Below, in pieces: positions 12,020 to 23,470 of a stretch of DNA of 64,000 bases. Location: contig CM034233.1 of NCBI GenBank assembly GCA_019916065.1, positions 50,662,275 to 50,726,274 on the forward strand, given 5' to 3'. This DNA is from Vitellaria paradoxa (taxonomy: Eukaryota > Streptophyta > Magnoliopsida > Ericales > Sapotaceae). Position 1 is the first letter of the stretch. Each line of letters opens with the position of its first letter. Below the pieces are notes generated by a model. The model saw only the letters and a list, made by a program, of their open reading frames with translations. It was not told where the DNA came from and ran no database searches. A program made the translations under genes and the position numbers.

Positions 12020-12370
12020 TTATTTTTGAACAATTAAATATAGATTTAGAGATAATATTCTTTTCATGTAACCAAAACAAGAGAAAATATTATTATATTA
12101 AAGTTATATTTGAATTTGAAGGCTGTAAACCATATAGCCTACATGCACTTATAGACACTGGAACTACAATTGCAGTGTGTGAACCAAAATGATATACCTA
12201 AGGAGTATAGGATTCAAATGAAAAATCTTGTCTTAGCTAAAAATATTAACGACACAACATCTATAATAGACTTCAAAGAGAAAGACATTATATTTTTAGT
12301 AAAAACAACAAAAGGTAAAAAAATTGAAATAATTTCTTAACTGAATATTGTCCTATGAGTGCATCTCGTG
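12016..12370 (+). pseudogene. Aspartic protease region of caulimovirid 1, degenerate
   Basis: The frame opens at the ATG at 12016, in an ATGA overlap with the movement-protein stop. A retropepsin active-site motif LIDTGTT is encoded at about 12148-12168, the D-T-G catalytic triplet at 12154-12162. A frameshift and stops follow from about 12190. In caulimovirids this protease cleaves the polyprotein. Confidence 0.7.
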
Positions 12371-12639
12371 ATCATGTAACCTTAACTGATAGAAACAAAT
12401 CTTATTAGATTTCTTGGTTAAAAACCCATGATTCAATTTGCAGTAAAGGATTTGTGCCAGTCAAGCGTGGTGATAATTGTTCTATTTTAACAGATTCATT
12501 AAAACTAAATGATGAATCACATTGGGTTCATAACAAGTTAAACCAATCTTTTTTGAAGATCCTTTAATATTATGAGAAAAAGCTCCCATGTACTATTATC
12601 TAAAACTAAAAGATAAATAGAAAATAGTTAGGGTAAAAC

Positions 12640-13440
12640 TTATGGTTTATATCAAATAGGATATAAACGAACTTCATGTTCAAATAAAAAAACTTTTAGA
12701 TAAAAGACGTATAGAAACGACTAAAAGTTAACATTATAATCTTGTTTTTCTTATAACAAATCACATTGAAAGGAAAGAAAGGAAAAGCTAAGATGGTCAT
12801 TTACTATTAAAAAAATTAAATAAAAATATGATATTTGATGGGTATTTTATACCTAGAAAAAATATTTTAGTAACTCAAACCAGATGTGCTAAAATATTTA
12901 GTAAGTTTGATTGCAAATAACGTTTTTGACTAATCAAGCTTCCAAAAGAGTTAAAACCATTGGTTGCCTTCTCTGCACCATATGGCCAGTACCAGTGGAC
13001 AATTTTACCATTTGAAATATGTAATGCGCTACAAATATTTCAAAGATAGATGGATGATATCCTTAAAAATGTTAAAGATTTTTGTCTTGTCTATATAGAT
13101 AATGTATTGATAAACTCTAAAAGTAGAGACGAACATAAACATCATTTAGAAACAATTTATGAAAAATTTATTAAATAATGGAATAATTCTTAGTCCAAAA
13201 AAGATTAAGATAGGAAAAAGAAGAAATTAATTATTTGGGTATTGTACTCGCTTCAATAGGAATGTGTTATAACCTCATCTATTCACAAAAATCAAATAGT
13301 TCCCAAAAAATTAGAAACTTTAAAAGACTTACAAAGTCTTTTTGGATTATTAAATTATGGAAGATAATTTGTATAGAGTCTTTTAAAATCAAAAAAACTG
13401 TTCCTAGAAAAACTGAAAAAAGTTTAAAAGAATGAAAAGA
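12640..13440 (+). pseudogene. Reverse transcriptase region of caulimovirid 1, degenerate
   Basis: Recognisable RT blocks appear in order: an IFSKFD block near 12895, an AFSAPYGQYQW block near 12970, a LPFEICNA block near 13005, and the catalytic box near 13089-13106. The catalytic box reads YIDN instead of YIDD (codons 13092-13103), which removes one metal-binding aspartate. Multiple stops lie between the blocks. The last part, from 13235, has drifted into another frame. Confidence 0.75.
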
Positions 13441-13990
13441 ATTTCAATATAAAAATAAATGGAATGAATAATATTCAAGGAGATTAAAAGAAATCAAAAC
13501 CTTATTTAAACCTAATTTTAAGGTTTATTTTCCTACAGAATTTGATCTCTTAATCTTAGAGACAGAAGTATTAGAAATGTTCTGGGGAATAGTATTAAAA
13601 GCAGTAAAATTAAAGAAAAATCTGAAAAAGAAGATATTCTCCAAATTCTTAAAGGATAAAAAAGTTTTGAAAAATTAATATGTGGATATAATTTTGGAAA
13701 GTTCAAACCAAATGAACTTAATTATATTATTTTTGGAAAAGAACTCTTAGCCACAAAAAATGGTATCCAGAGATTTCAAATTTATTTAACTCCTGTCAAA
13801 TTTTTTATAAGAACATATAATCAATTGGTTAAAAACTTTTTTAAGAAAAAGAGAGTTAAAAAGATAACCTTAGAAGAATTAGATGGTTCAATTACATTTC
13901 TCAGTATTCATTTGAAGTTGAACATATTGGATCTACTAAAAACGTTCTTGTAGATATTAAGGCTAACAAAAGTCTTTAATATTACAGAAA
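13440..13990 (+). pseudogene. RNase H region of caulimovirid 1, degenerate
   Basis: The stretch near 13720-13860 has the C-terminal RNase H pattern of pararetroviruses: a KELLATKNGIQRF helix and then a FFIRTYNQLVKNF strand, where Y replaces the usual catalytic D. Stops and frameshifts occur on both sides. Confidence 0.6.
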
Positions 13991-14017
13991 ATTTTAAAAC
14001 AGCCAAATAAGAATGAG

Positions 14018-15290
14018 ATGTCCAAAGCAACCAGCTCTAATGGTAAAGAGGTATAAGCTAAACAAGTTAAAAACGCTTACTCATTGAATCTACGCTCAAG
14101 CTATAAGCTAAACAAGTTAAAAACGCTTACTCATGGAATCTACGCTCAAGCAGTGCTAGAAAAGCCACTTGCTTTAGCAAAAGAAAGAATTCCAAACTTC
14201 TTCAATCCTTGTTTAGAGAATAAACTCCGTAATTCTCTAAACAAAATATGAAAAAGCTATATTTTAGAAAAAAAACTATGAATTTCACAAAGTAATGACA
14301 GGAATGGCATACGAGCTAAAAAATCTCTAAGACAAAATCAACAATTTGAAAGAATTGTCAAGAAACATGATTTTAAATTTTAATTTTGAAACTTCATTAT
14401 TTGATTGCCAAAGAATTTCTGAAGTCTAACAAATTATGGAGATTTTGAAAATTTCTACTGGTAATACTCATTTTTGAAAAGACAAAAGAATTAAACTTTA
14501 TAAAGAGGTTAAATAAGTCCTTCTTAGAGCAATATTTTTGATGATTGGTAACTGTGTTAATGATCAAAGGATTAAACTGATCCAACAAAAATTTTTTGAT
14601 AAAACCACATATGATCCTGTTTTTCATGGCAGAAAAATTTACTTTGACCTTTAGTTGGATAATTGGAGGTTTGAATCAATTGATTGGGGTTTGGTTAAAA
14701 AGATCATCTTCAATCCACTAGAGGCAATAGTTTACCAAGATTTTCCAGTATTGATCAAAGCCATGATTAGCAAAATTCTCTATGACTTTAAAAGAAAAGT
14801 CATTGTGTTTAAAGCTTATAGTTTCATGGGATGGTGATATAATGAAATATTTTTTGAGCCATGCCAAATCTGGAAATTAAAGGAATACTCCTCTTTCGGT
14901 ACGTACCTTTCCTCAAGAGGAAGATGGGATACAAAAATGAGAGGTCATTCTAGAAGAACAAATTCTATTATTGTCTTGGGTAGAAATTGTGTGCCAGGCC
15001 AAGATTCTACAAAATATGCCAAAAAAACATATGGCTTTTGATGGCAAGAGATTATTTGTATCTTTTGTTCTATTAATGTTCCAAGCTACTGAAAATCAAA
15101 GAAAAAAAGCATTCGACTTTTTAAATAAAATTAGTCAGATGGAAATTGATGCATTATCAAAGGTAATAATATTTATCTTGATGATCAATATGAAAAATTT
15201 GAAAAAAAAAAAAAAAAGAATTGAAAGCCATTGTCTTAGCTGAAGAAGCCTAAGGAGAGCAAGATTATTGGAAAAAATACAGATGAAGAG
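14018..15290 (+). pseudogene. Downstream ORF of caulimovirid 1, broken (position of the transactivator gene)
   Basis: Short open pieces (from the ATG at 14018; 14655-14834; 14971-15240) lie between the RNase H region and the promoter, where cavemo- and solendoviruses carry a translational-transactivator-like gene. An exact-length 50-bp duplication near its start, a TAG at about 14653 and an A run at 15200-15215 break it. I see no diagnostic motif, so the function is inferred from position only. Confidence 0.4.
14051..14150 (+). repeat. 50-bp tandem duplication inside the viral downstream ORF
   Basis: 14051-14100 and 14101-14150 are two adjacent 50-bp copies (TATAAGCTAAACAAGTTAAA ... TACGCTCAAG) differing at only two positions. 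As 50 is not a multiple of three, the duplication shifts the reading frame. Confidence 0.9.
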
Positions 15291-15559
15291 ACTTGGCACA
15301 ATATAAAAAATATGATAGAAGGTTAACAAAAGCGAAACTATCATAGAAGTGTAGTAGAGTAACCAGGAATACTTTCAAAAGAGAAAGAATAAATGTTTTC
15401 TAAAGCGGGCCATAGACGCATGCACCTTTATCCAACACATGATAAAGCCTATATGAAGACCATGTGAAGGACTTTGCTTTAACCAAAAGAGATTCCCTAA
15501 TAATTATACTATTATAATAATTTTATCTGTCTTTTTTTTTAACCTTTTCCATCCTTATT

Positions 15560-15725
15560 TTTTATTGTGAACTGTTTGAAACCCGGGATTTGAAATTCAA
15601 AGTTGTGGTCTATATATAGGTCTATAGTTGTAAGAGAGAGGCATCGAAAAAAAAAAGAGTGCTCTCTCCTCTCTCTAGTCTTCTGTAATATTTCTTATGT
15701 AATATCATTATTAGTAATAAAAGTT
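15560..15725 (+). promoter_or_regulatory. Pararetroviral promoter and poly(A) signal of caulimovirid 1
   Basis: A strong TATA box (TATATATA, 15611-15618) is followed by a CT-rich leader with GAGAGAGG and TCTCTCCTCTCTCT, and then by AATAAA at 15716-15721. A promoter closely followed by a poly(A) signal is expected of a pregenomic-RNA promoter, where the signal is skipped on the first pass and used on the second to give terminal redundancy. Confidence 0.55.
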
Positions 15726-15842
15726 TGTGTGTTTAAATATTTTTGAGTAATGTTCTGAGTGTTTTAATAATAATTAATAATATTCTGAGTGTTTTAATAA
15801 TAATTAAAGAGAGTTGTTAATTTTCTGGAGCATTTTAACAAA

Positions 15843-15856
15843 TGGTATTAAAGCCT
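15843..15856 (+). other. Decayed tRNA-Met primer-binding site
   Basis: TGGTATTAAAGCCT resembles the initiator tRNA-Met complement TGGTATCAGAGCC, with two substitutions in the core. It lies about 230 bp behind the TATA box, the correct order for pararetroviral pregenomic RNA, and marks the right end of recognisable viral sequence. Confidence 0.6.
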
Positions 15857-17079
15857 AGAAGGTTTTGAGGTCGTGATTGTAAGCATATTACTCCATGAAG
15901 GTATGTTCTTTAATTAATAGAAGCTTACAAGGTTTTTCTGTAATTACTTATGTGGCCTAGTGTGGTTCCCAGGGGTTATATTGTGATTTCAAAAATTTGA
16001 GGGGATAATGGGTGTAAGTGTTATTGTTTGAAATGTTTAGGGAGTGTTAATATATGTTACCCTTAATTATTTAAAAACTAACCCCCTCTCTAAAAGGAGA
16101 TGGACAAATTTAATATTTAAAAAGTAACCCCCTTCCTCCCGTCCCCAAAAAGGGAAAAAAAAGTAAGGGAGATGGGTAAATTTAATATTTAAAAAATATA
16201 TATACATGAAAGGATTATACTAGCTATTATTATAATTTACAATGCTTTTCCATTTATTTTTCCTAACTCCAATTGTATACAATTTTTTAAAACTTAGTTA
16301 ATATTAGAAAAATTAATTGAAAATTCATAATTTGCTTTTTGAAGGATATGTTGCTTCGGCCCCCTAGCAAGCTAGCACTATTAGCTACTTTTTCTTTTAC
16401 TTTTTATTTTGGTGGGGCCGGTGTGGTTGATTGATTCCATTTGAAACTCTAAATTTTATCAAGAAATAAAAAAAATTTAAGAAAAAGTTCAACTCTTTTT
16501 TCTTTTTCTTTTTTTTTTTTATCTCATTTCACCGAATTACAAGGCACGCTGATATTCTTAAACATCATACAAGATGAAATTGTTAAAACACTAGTTAGAT
16601 TTAACCAGCATTGTCATGTACATGTTTAAAAGAAGTGTGACGCATGGTTTTTTGAGCAAAATTACGTAAAATTACCAAAATGCCCTTATTTAATCAAATA
16701 AAAGAGGTCAGTTTTTCAGTAAAAAATGATTGTCTCTATTTTGCTATAATACGAGGTTCCCAACCATGGCATCTTATCTATGCCCACAAAAGACCATAGC
16801 CTCTTGCATAGCTTGTTCAAGGATTGATATATATATCTCTCTCTCTTGCGTTTAGATTAGACACTATTCTCTCTCTCTCTCTCTCTCTCATTTAGGCTAG
16901 ACACTATCCTCAGTTGGCTTCTTGATTATAATATCAACAATAACAAGTCTGAACACACTGTCAAATCATCGCTTACATAGAAAAATGGTAGGATTGCATT
17001 TAATATTGATTGATTACATTAACGCATTCATTTAAGTAACTACAATATGGGAAATAAAGTTGTCATGTACCTTTAATTA
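15857..17079. other. Noncoding DNA with a CT microsatellite
   Basis: No gene is recognised. A CT dinucleotide tract lies at about 16867-16890 with a shorter one before it at 16838-16850. The remainder is AT-rich and may include leader sequence of the preceding viral element. Confidence 0.55.
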
Positions 17080-18003
17080 TTTGGAACCATGGGTGATCTT
17101 AGACCCCAAATGCATTAAAACACATCCCAAACCTTCTGTAAAAGCATTGCAATAGACTATATATCCAATTCTTTTTTGCTACAACAAGGATTGGAGCATG
17201 TGCCAATTGAGCCTTCAATTCCTGAAAAGCTGTCTCACAGTCACCATCTCATTCAAACATAACTTCTTTCCTAATCAATTAAGTCATTAGTGCTGTAAAA
17301 AATAAAAAGTCCTTGATAAATTAGTGGTAATATTCAGTTAACCCAAGGAAACTCCTAATCTCGAAAACTAATTTCAGTGGCTCCCATTTCATGATGGATT
17401 CAACTTTAGAAGGATCCACCAAAATCCTAGTTACCAAAACAACATGCCCGATGAATGAAACTTTCATCAACCAAAACTCACACTTGCTTTCTTTAGTATA
17501 TACCTAATGATTCTGAAGAGTCTGTAAGATGATAAAAAATTGTTACTCAAGCTTGTTGGCATCTTAAATAAATTAGAATGTCGTCGATAAAGACTAGGAT
17601 GGACAAATTCAAATACAAGCGAAAGATATAGTTCATCAAATCAATGAAAGCTTATGGTGCATTAGTGAGCTAAATGGCATAGCCACAAATTTAAAATGCT
17701 CATATTAGGTACAAAAGTCTATTTTGGGAATATTATCCTCCTAGATACAGAGCTGATGATATGGAATGAAAAGTAGTTTTGGAAACTAATTGAGAATCCA
17801 TTACCTAATCAAATATGTCATCAATGCGAGGTAAAGGTTACTTGTTCTTGGTGGGACGTTGTTCAAACAACTAATAATTGATGAAAAATAAAAGGGTACC
17901 ATCTTTTTTTATTCACAAATATTGCTGAGGAACCCCATTGAGAAGAGCTAGGTCAGATAAAGCCTTTACTCATCAACTCTTAAGATGACACTCGAACAGA
18001 GTA
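17080..18003 (-). pseudogene. Ty3/gypsy reverse transcriptase / RNase H fragment, degenerate
   Basis: Read on the minus strand, blocks appear in order: an ELMSKGFI.PSSS segment with an internal stop, a FVNKKDG block (about 17905-17925), the FIDDILIY catalytic box (about 17575-17600), and later thumb and RNase H-like sequence down to 17080. This is the standard order for a Ty3/gypsy pol. Numerous stops and frameshifts make it dead. The 5' end is cut off by the CACTA element starting at 18004, so this retroelement is the older of the two. Confidence 0.75.
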
Positions 18004-18015
18004 CACTACTAGAAA

Positions 18016-18350
18016 AAGGCTGATTACCAACTGACGAAATCAGTTGGTAATAAGCTAAATTCGGTTGGTAATCATAGATTACCAACTGATTTTGGTCGGT
18101 GGCGAAAACCCTAGTTGGTAATGTTTACCAACCAAAAGTTTTAAGGTCAGTTAGTAATTACCAACCGAATTTCGGTTGGTAAATTAAATATTTTAGTTGG
18201 TAATTTGTTATTGGTATGAAATTAAGTTTCAAAATTTTGGTTGATAATTACCAACCGAAGTTGTTATGGCCAACTGATTCTTTGGTTGCTAATTGCCAAC
18301 CGATTTGTTAGTTGGTAGTGTTTAACTTTCAGTTGGTAATTTGTTCTCGT
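18016..18350. repeat. Left subterminal repeat array of the central CACTA element
   Basis: ATTACCAAC and GTTGGTAAT motifs recur about every 15-25 bp in both orientations, often followed by CGA (ACCAACCGA). Clusters like this bind the element's TNPA-type protein and bring the ends together during excision. Confidence 0.85.
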
Positions 18351-19199
18351 GTATATGAAAAAAAGAAAAAATAATTTTTCAACAATGTCATCTAAAATTA
18401 ATCAACTTCAACATCCCTAAGATCATATCCAATCACAATCTACACCAAAATGTAAATACAAAATTTTCACCAACATTATTACAAATGAATCAACGTTCCC
18501 AAGACCATGAACAAAACTGTTTAAATTCAATCGGGCAAATTATAGAATATATATAGAATATTCAAATTGCATCCAATATCACCTAATAGTTGCATGATTT
18601 AAAGAGTAACAATCATATCTATTACATTGAACTAGTTGAATTTGATAAACAGTAGATGATATATATCCAAATATTAAAATTAAAACTAATTACACATCCT
18701 ATTTGTTAAACGAAAGTGAAGTGGAATCAATTGGACAGCTTGCAACCTATACAAATTAACTAAAAGTAAAGTAAACTGGTTTTAGATATATGACCCAAGA
18801 CCATATCCAAGAGCATTTAACACCTCCAACACCACCAAGAGCTAATAATATTATTGCAAATGAATCAAATCCAACACCTCCAACACCATATTAAAGAAAC
18901 AATTACATAGAAATGTAAAAAATCAAATTATTGATACTTACATAGGTTTCCTCTGATTGCTTGTCAACAAATACAAGTTGTGGCCCCTCATGATCTACCT
19001 CTTCCCCTGCTAGCATTAGGTGTTCTCTTTCAAGCGCCTGCTCAACCTCTTCTTCAGTATTGGTCATGTGGGTAAAAAGATAAACATCACACTATGAATA
19101 GTCCCTTTGATATTTCTCCTCCTACATTTATTTTAATCATGAAATAAAGAGATATTGTATATTAATCATAGACTAAAAACTAGTTAATTCATAATATAA

Positions 19200-19745
19200 G
19201 AGTAACTTTAGAGAGATTAGATTACCAATTTCCTCTTGTGCACTGTGGCTGGGATGGATCCTCCAGAATGATGTGAACCCCCACAATCACTCTTTCTATT
19301 AGCCGACATAGTTCTTGAGAGCTTCTTGTATCCTTCATATCCCAAAGTGCTCACAGCTCCTCATAGTGCTCAACTTTGATAAATTCATGCTTGATTTTTC
19401 CATTGCGAACTTAATCCATCAAGCATTTGTAACTCTTATTGCCTTTCTTTTCCCATGTTGTCCTCATGATTGAATTATATTTGGCATCCCATTTGTATTG
19501 TTTCTGCACATTGCCAATAAGAACTGTCAAATCACTTAAGCCTATAAATACATGTCCCAACAACTATTTTACAAACAAAAAAAGCAGTACTTACCATCCA
19601 CTCAGCATACCATATATCCCTAACTATAGGTGGGACTTTCGTCCAGCTAGGGTATGGTCCTAAAAACATACTTTGCACAATTGGTCGAATAGATCGCATC
19701 GGTTTGTTGTTAGGCCTAGCATTGCAAAGAATTCTACAATGAAAT
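19200..19745 (-). pseudogene. TNPA-like (Ptta/En/Spm plant transposase) exons
   Basis: Minus-strand segments encode a PNNKPMRSIRP...WYAEWM part (19620-19735) and, beyond a gap that may be an intron, a KQYKWDAKYNSIMRTTWEKKGNKSYKC part (about 19430-19510). This W-rich pattern is typical of the Ptta/En/Spm plant-transposase domain, the DNA-binding partner of the TNP2 transposase. A TAA stop near 19417 interrupts it. It continues the gene whose N-terminal exon is at 19878-20309. Confidence 0.6.
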
Positions 19746-19877
19746 AAAAATTACCGAAAAAACTATTAAACAAAATGGCTACTGTCAGAATTGAAAAAGA
19801 AAATTACTAGTGTTAAAAAATGTAGACATGCGAAATAGTAGATAACTATTGTACATCAATGGTTAAAAAGAATCCAC

Positions 19878-20309
19878 TTACTCATCTCCCTCGATCCAAA
19901 CATATATCTTGCCCTCAAATGAAGCATCAAGAGCTGAGGATGAAGAAGCTGGCTGTACAACCTCAGGGCCTGGAGTTGGTTGGGATTGATCATCAGGAGT
20001 AGGTTGTGACTCATTACGAACATCAAGAGGAATAGACTGAGACTGGGCGTGAGTATTAAGAGTATGCTGGGCTTGATCATCAAGAGTACATGGAAAATGA
20101 GATGAAGTAGTGCCCACACCTAAGCTATTCTCGGGCCCTAAAGTATGCTTGGCCTGATTACTTGGGCTATGAGTAGACAGCGAATGCGAGGGTGTAGAAT
20201 TAGAGACTTGAGTAGATGTTGTTTCCCGGTTGGTTAAGGGCAATGCAGTTCGGCCCCGTCCTCTCCCAGTATTAGATCCTGCACGACCCAATTTCTTGCC
20301 ACGCGCCAT
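19878..20309 (-). pseudogene. TNPA-like gene, N-terminal exon
   Basis: An open frame starts at an ATG near 20309 with MARGKKLGRAGSNTGRGRGR, a basic RG-rich start, then a long serine, proline and glutamine-rich low-complexity part ending EGKIYVWIEGDE. This kind of N terminus precedes the plant-transposase domain in CACTA accessory proteins. The frame is open throughout, and the end near 19880 leads into a probable intron. Whether the gene as a whole is functional is doubtful because the downstream exon has a stop. Confidence 0.6.
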
Positions 20310-20647
20310 AACTGAAGACAACACACCAATTACTCATGAGAACAAGAGTATAAATAGTACACTATTCCAATTAAAAATAGAAAATTAGATGATGCTCCGT
20401 CAATCAAAATATATGCATATAACATTAATGTTACAAAAAGATATTCTAAGTATAATTCAAACTACAAAACAAAGTAGATTGAATAAAAGACACTTACTCG
20501 GGAAAGCAAAAGCAAAAATAATACATTATTTCAATTAAAAGAGACATATTAGAGGACAAATTTATGGGTCCCAGAAAATAAATTCAATCAAAATGTAACA
20601 AAGAGATGGTTAGCTATAATTCAAACTATAAAACAAACTAACCTTGT

Positions 20648-22580
20648 TTAATCACTCTCACTGTTGTAATCACGACTTAATTCATTTTCTGTTTCATAGA
20701 TAGGTTCCTGTAAGTCTTCTTCACCAGAACTACTCAAGAACTCGATCTCATCCTCTTGTAAATTAACATTAATCGTAGGCTCCAATTCATCGAAAGTACC
20801 ACTATGATCTCTAAGACTATCCAACTGATCATCTACAATATCAATATCTAAAGCTTGAACTCTATTCTCTTGCAGTGCAGTATCTACAATCGCCATTTCT
20901 AAAGTCTGTCTTGCAGGTACTGGACACACATGTAACCAATCTGCAGTATTTCTTCTCTAACTTGGGTATGGTAAGAAACACACTTGGAAGGCTTGATGTG
21001 CAAGTGCAAATGGCTCATATTTGCTCCATAATCTCTTGAGTAATATCAACTATTTTGTACTTCGAATGGATTCTCACTCCCACATTTTGCCGTGGATCAT
21101 ACCAATCATAATGGAACAAATAAACCCGTTTCATTGGCATTCCTAGGTACTCTAACTCCACTACTTCCTTGAGCACACCATAATAATTCACCGTGTCCTC
21201 ATCATCATTGTTAGTACCTTTTATGCATACACCACTATTTGTAGTTTCTTATCCTTTACTATGGGCAACAGTGTGAAAGTTGTACCCATTAATGAAAAAT
21301 TGCGAGTAAGTTTGAACAATTCTCTTTGGTCCCCAAGCCATGTGCTTTATTTTCTCATTTGCGACATTGTTGATTGGATCATGTACCTAATTTCCATACA
21401 TACACAGACAATTTTTAAGTATTAAGTTAAACAGAAAATTTATTTTTAAGGTAAAGACCCTTGATAATACTTACGTATCTTTCAAACCATTGAACAAACT
21501 CTCTTTCCAATGCTCCTTCAATCTTGGATTCTGACATTGTAGCACGTTAAGATGTTTTTCAACCTTAAACAATCTAGATTTTAAATAAATATCAAAGAGT
21601 AAGTTATAAAACCAAATGACTCATTTCAAATCACTAAACAAATGAATGACTTACTCTACATAAGGTTGGACTTCTTCGGTATTCAACAACACATATAGTG
21701 TCACTGCATTGTGTTCCTTATCTGTTAGGAATCTTGTTTTGAAGCACCTGATGGACGTCCCGGATAACTAAACGTTGAAATGCTTGAAAGGCTTGACTCC
21801 TCACAACCACTATCATCATTTTGCTCGACTCTTTTACTCTTTGTTCGGACATGAGGTTCAAAGTAATGGGCATAAAAACTTGACACTTCTTCAACTATGT
21901 ACGCATTACATAATGAAGCCTCAACTCTTGCCTTATTCTTCACCTTCTTTTTCAAATTATATAAGAACCTAAGAATAGAGAATTATCATCATACAATAAA
22001 TACACAGATAATTTCTACTATTTATAAATATTTGACTAACCTTTCAAATGGATACATCCACCTATATTGTATAGGTCCTCCAACTAGAGCTTCATAGGGT
22101 AAATGGATTGGCAAGTGCTCCATTGAATCAAAAAAGCTGGGGGGAAAATTTTTCTCTAACTTGCATATGATGACATCAATGTTTTCTTCTAATTTAAGTA
22201 TTTGATCATCGTGCAACATTCTAGAAGTCAGCTCTTTGAAGAACAAACTCAATTCTGTTAATGCTTTCCACACACTATCAGGAATCAAATAACGAAATGC
22301 AATGGGGATTAATTGAATCATGAAAACATGACAATCATGACTCTTGAGGCCGAACAACTTGCATTCTCTCATGTCCACACATCTTGACAGATTTGAGACA
22401 TAACCATTTGGAAATTTCAAAGATTTGATCCATTCTAACAATATTTTTCGAGCATTTTCGTTCAAACAGTAGCAAGCCCTTGGTTTTTTGGTACCTCCCT
22501 CACATAATTCCAAGCCCTTGGTTTTTTGGTTTTTTGTTACTTTTTCTTTCAAAATTAACAGCTCTTTAGCTCTTAAAAAA
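20648..22580 (-). pseudogene. TNP2-type CACTA transposase, C-terminal half, truncated
   Basis: On the minus strand 22040-22500 encodes a SNLSRCVDM block, LKSHDCHVFM and the DUF4218-like FPPSFFDSMEHLPIHLPYEA and GGPIQYRWMYPFER motifs. An intron of about 74 bp follows (donor near 22041, acceptor near 21968). The next exon (21725-21967) has KNKARVEASLCNAYIVEEV, then DUF4216-like sequence (about 20990-21480) and an acidic tail ending near 20648. The order matches the intact gene at 61033 onward. The N-terminal DNA-binding part and the DDE region are absent. Frames near 22480-22620 are no longer transposase and carry a short duplicated segment. Confidence 0.8.
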
Positions 22581-22636
22581 ACTAAATGATTGTGCAGTAC
22601 TGCAGAAAAACCACACATTATAACCATCTAAAAAAT

Positions 22637-22722
22637 TGCGCAATATAAAAAAACTGCACATTATAAAAAAAAAAAACTGCACACTATCAAAAAAAACTGC
22701 ACATTATAAAAAACTGCTATTT
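22637..22722. repeat. ~22-bp tandem repeat (AACTGCACATTATAAAAA)
   Basis: Four head-to-tail imperfect units of AACTGCACATTATAAAAA with variable A-run length. It lies exactly where recognisable transposase homology ends and may mark the deletion junction. Confidence 0.75.
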
Positions 22723-22919
22723 TGGTTGTATTTTAATTTTATAAGAAAGTGTTTGTTATTTTTTTGATTTGCTTGTCTAACCCAAACCTAAAGAAATCTA
22801 ATTTTGAGTTCTCCAAGTTACCATTATTAGTTCATTTAGCTGAGTTGTAGACCATGTCTCCAAAACTTATCCAGAGAAGTACTTAAATTGGTTCAATATA
22901 TTTATTTACATATATAAAT

Positions 22920-22945
22920 AGAGAGAGAGAGAGAGAGAGAGGGAG
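22920..22945. repeat. GA microsatellite
   Basis: A pure GA dinucleotide run embedded in the noncoding interior of the CACTA element. Confidence 0.85.
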
Positions 22946-23470
22946 ATAGAGAGATTTCTTTCTCCTCCACCAGCACCTAAAATGGACTAAAGTTGGCAGA
23001 CAGACAAACCTACAATTTTACAAGACTATTTTTTCTCCCAACCATGAAACATAAACCTTGCCAATTGCCATTGTAATTAGCACCTGGTCAATTAAATATC
23101 TGATCAATCTAAAATTAACAATCAACTAATTAATGACCGACCAAATGAGCATAATCTCTCAAATTACCCTCTACTTTTGCGTGTAATTAAGCCAACGATA
23201 GAGAGCCCTCCATTTTCTCCCCCACCCGAACAGGTGGTTGACCTGCAACATCCTATCTCTTCCGCCAGTAATCTTATTCTACATCCATGTTTTAAGGGAG
23301 ATTTTCCTTTTTCTTCCATTCTCAGTATTTGACGTACATAGTTTTGTTCCCTTCCTTTCTACCCAGTAGTTATACTTACTGACATTTAAAATTTTTGTTC
23401 TAACAGTGGCTAGAGTTAATCTCAGTTTATTTTAATTTTTCCTTCAAATCTATAGTGGTGAAAACAATCA

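Larger units (their letters stand above)
9400..15856 (+). mobile_element. Endogenous caulimovirid 1, degenerate, cavemovirus/solendovirus-like
   Basis: A plus-strand series of broken viral domains runs in the order coat protein, zinc knuckle, 30K movement protein, aspartic protease, reverse transcriptase, RNase H, a further ORF, then TATA box, poly(A) signal and a decayed tRNA-Met primer site. CP followed by MP ahead of a separate PR-RT-RH frame is the layout of cavemoviruses and, I believe, solendoviruses, whereas badna-, petu- and florendoviruses have MP first. Every coding part carries several stops or frameshifts, so it cannot express intact proteins. It stops at its primer site on the right and is probably truncated on the left. 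The genus is inferred from gene order. Confidence 0.8.
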
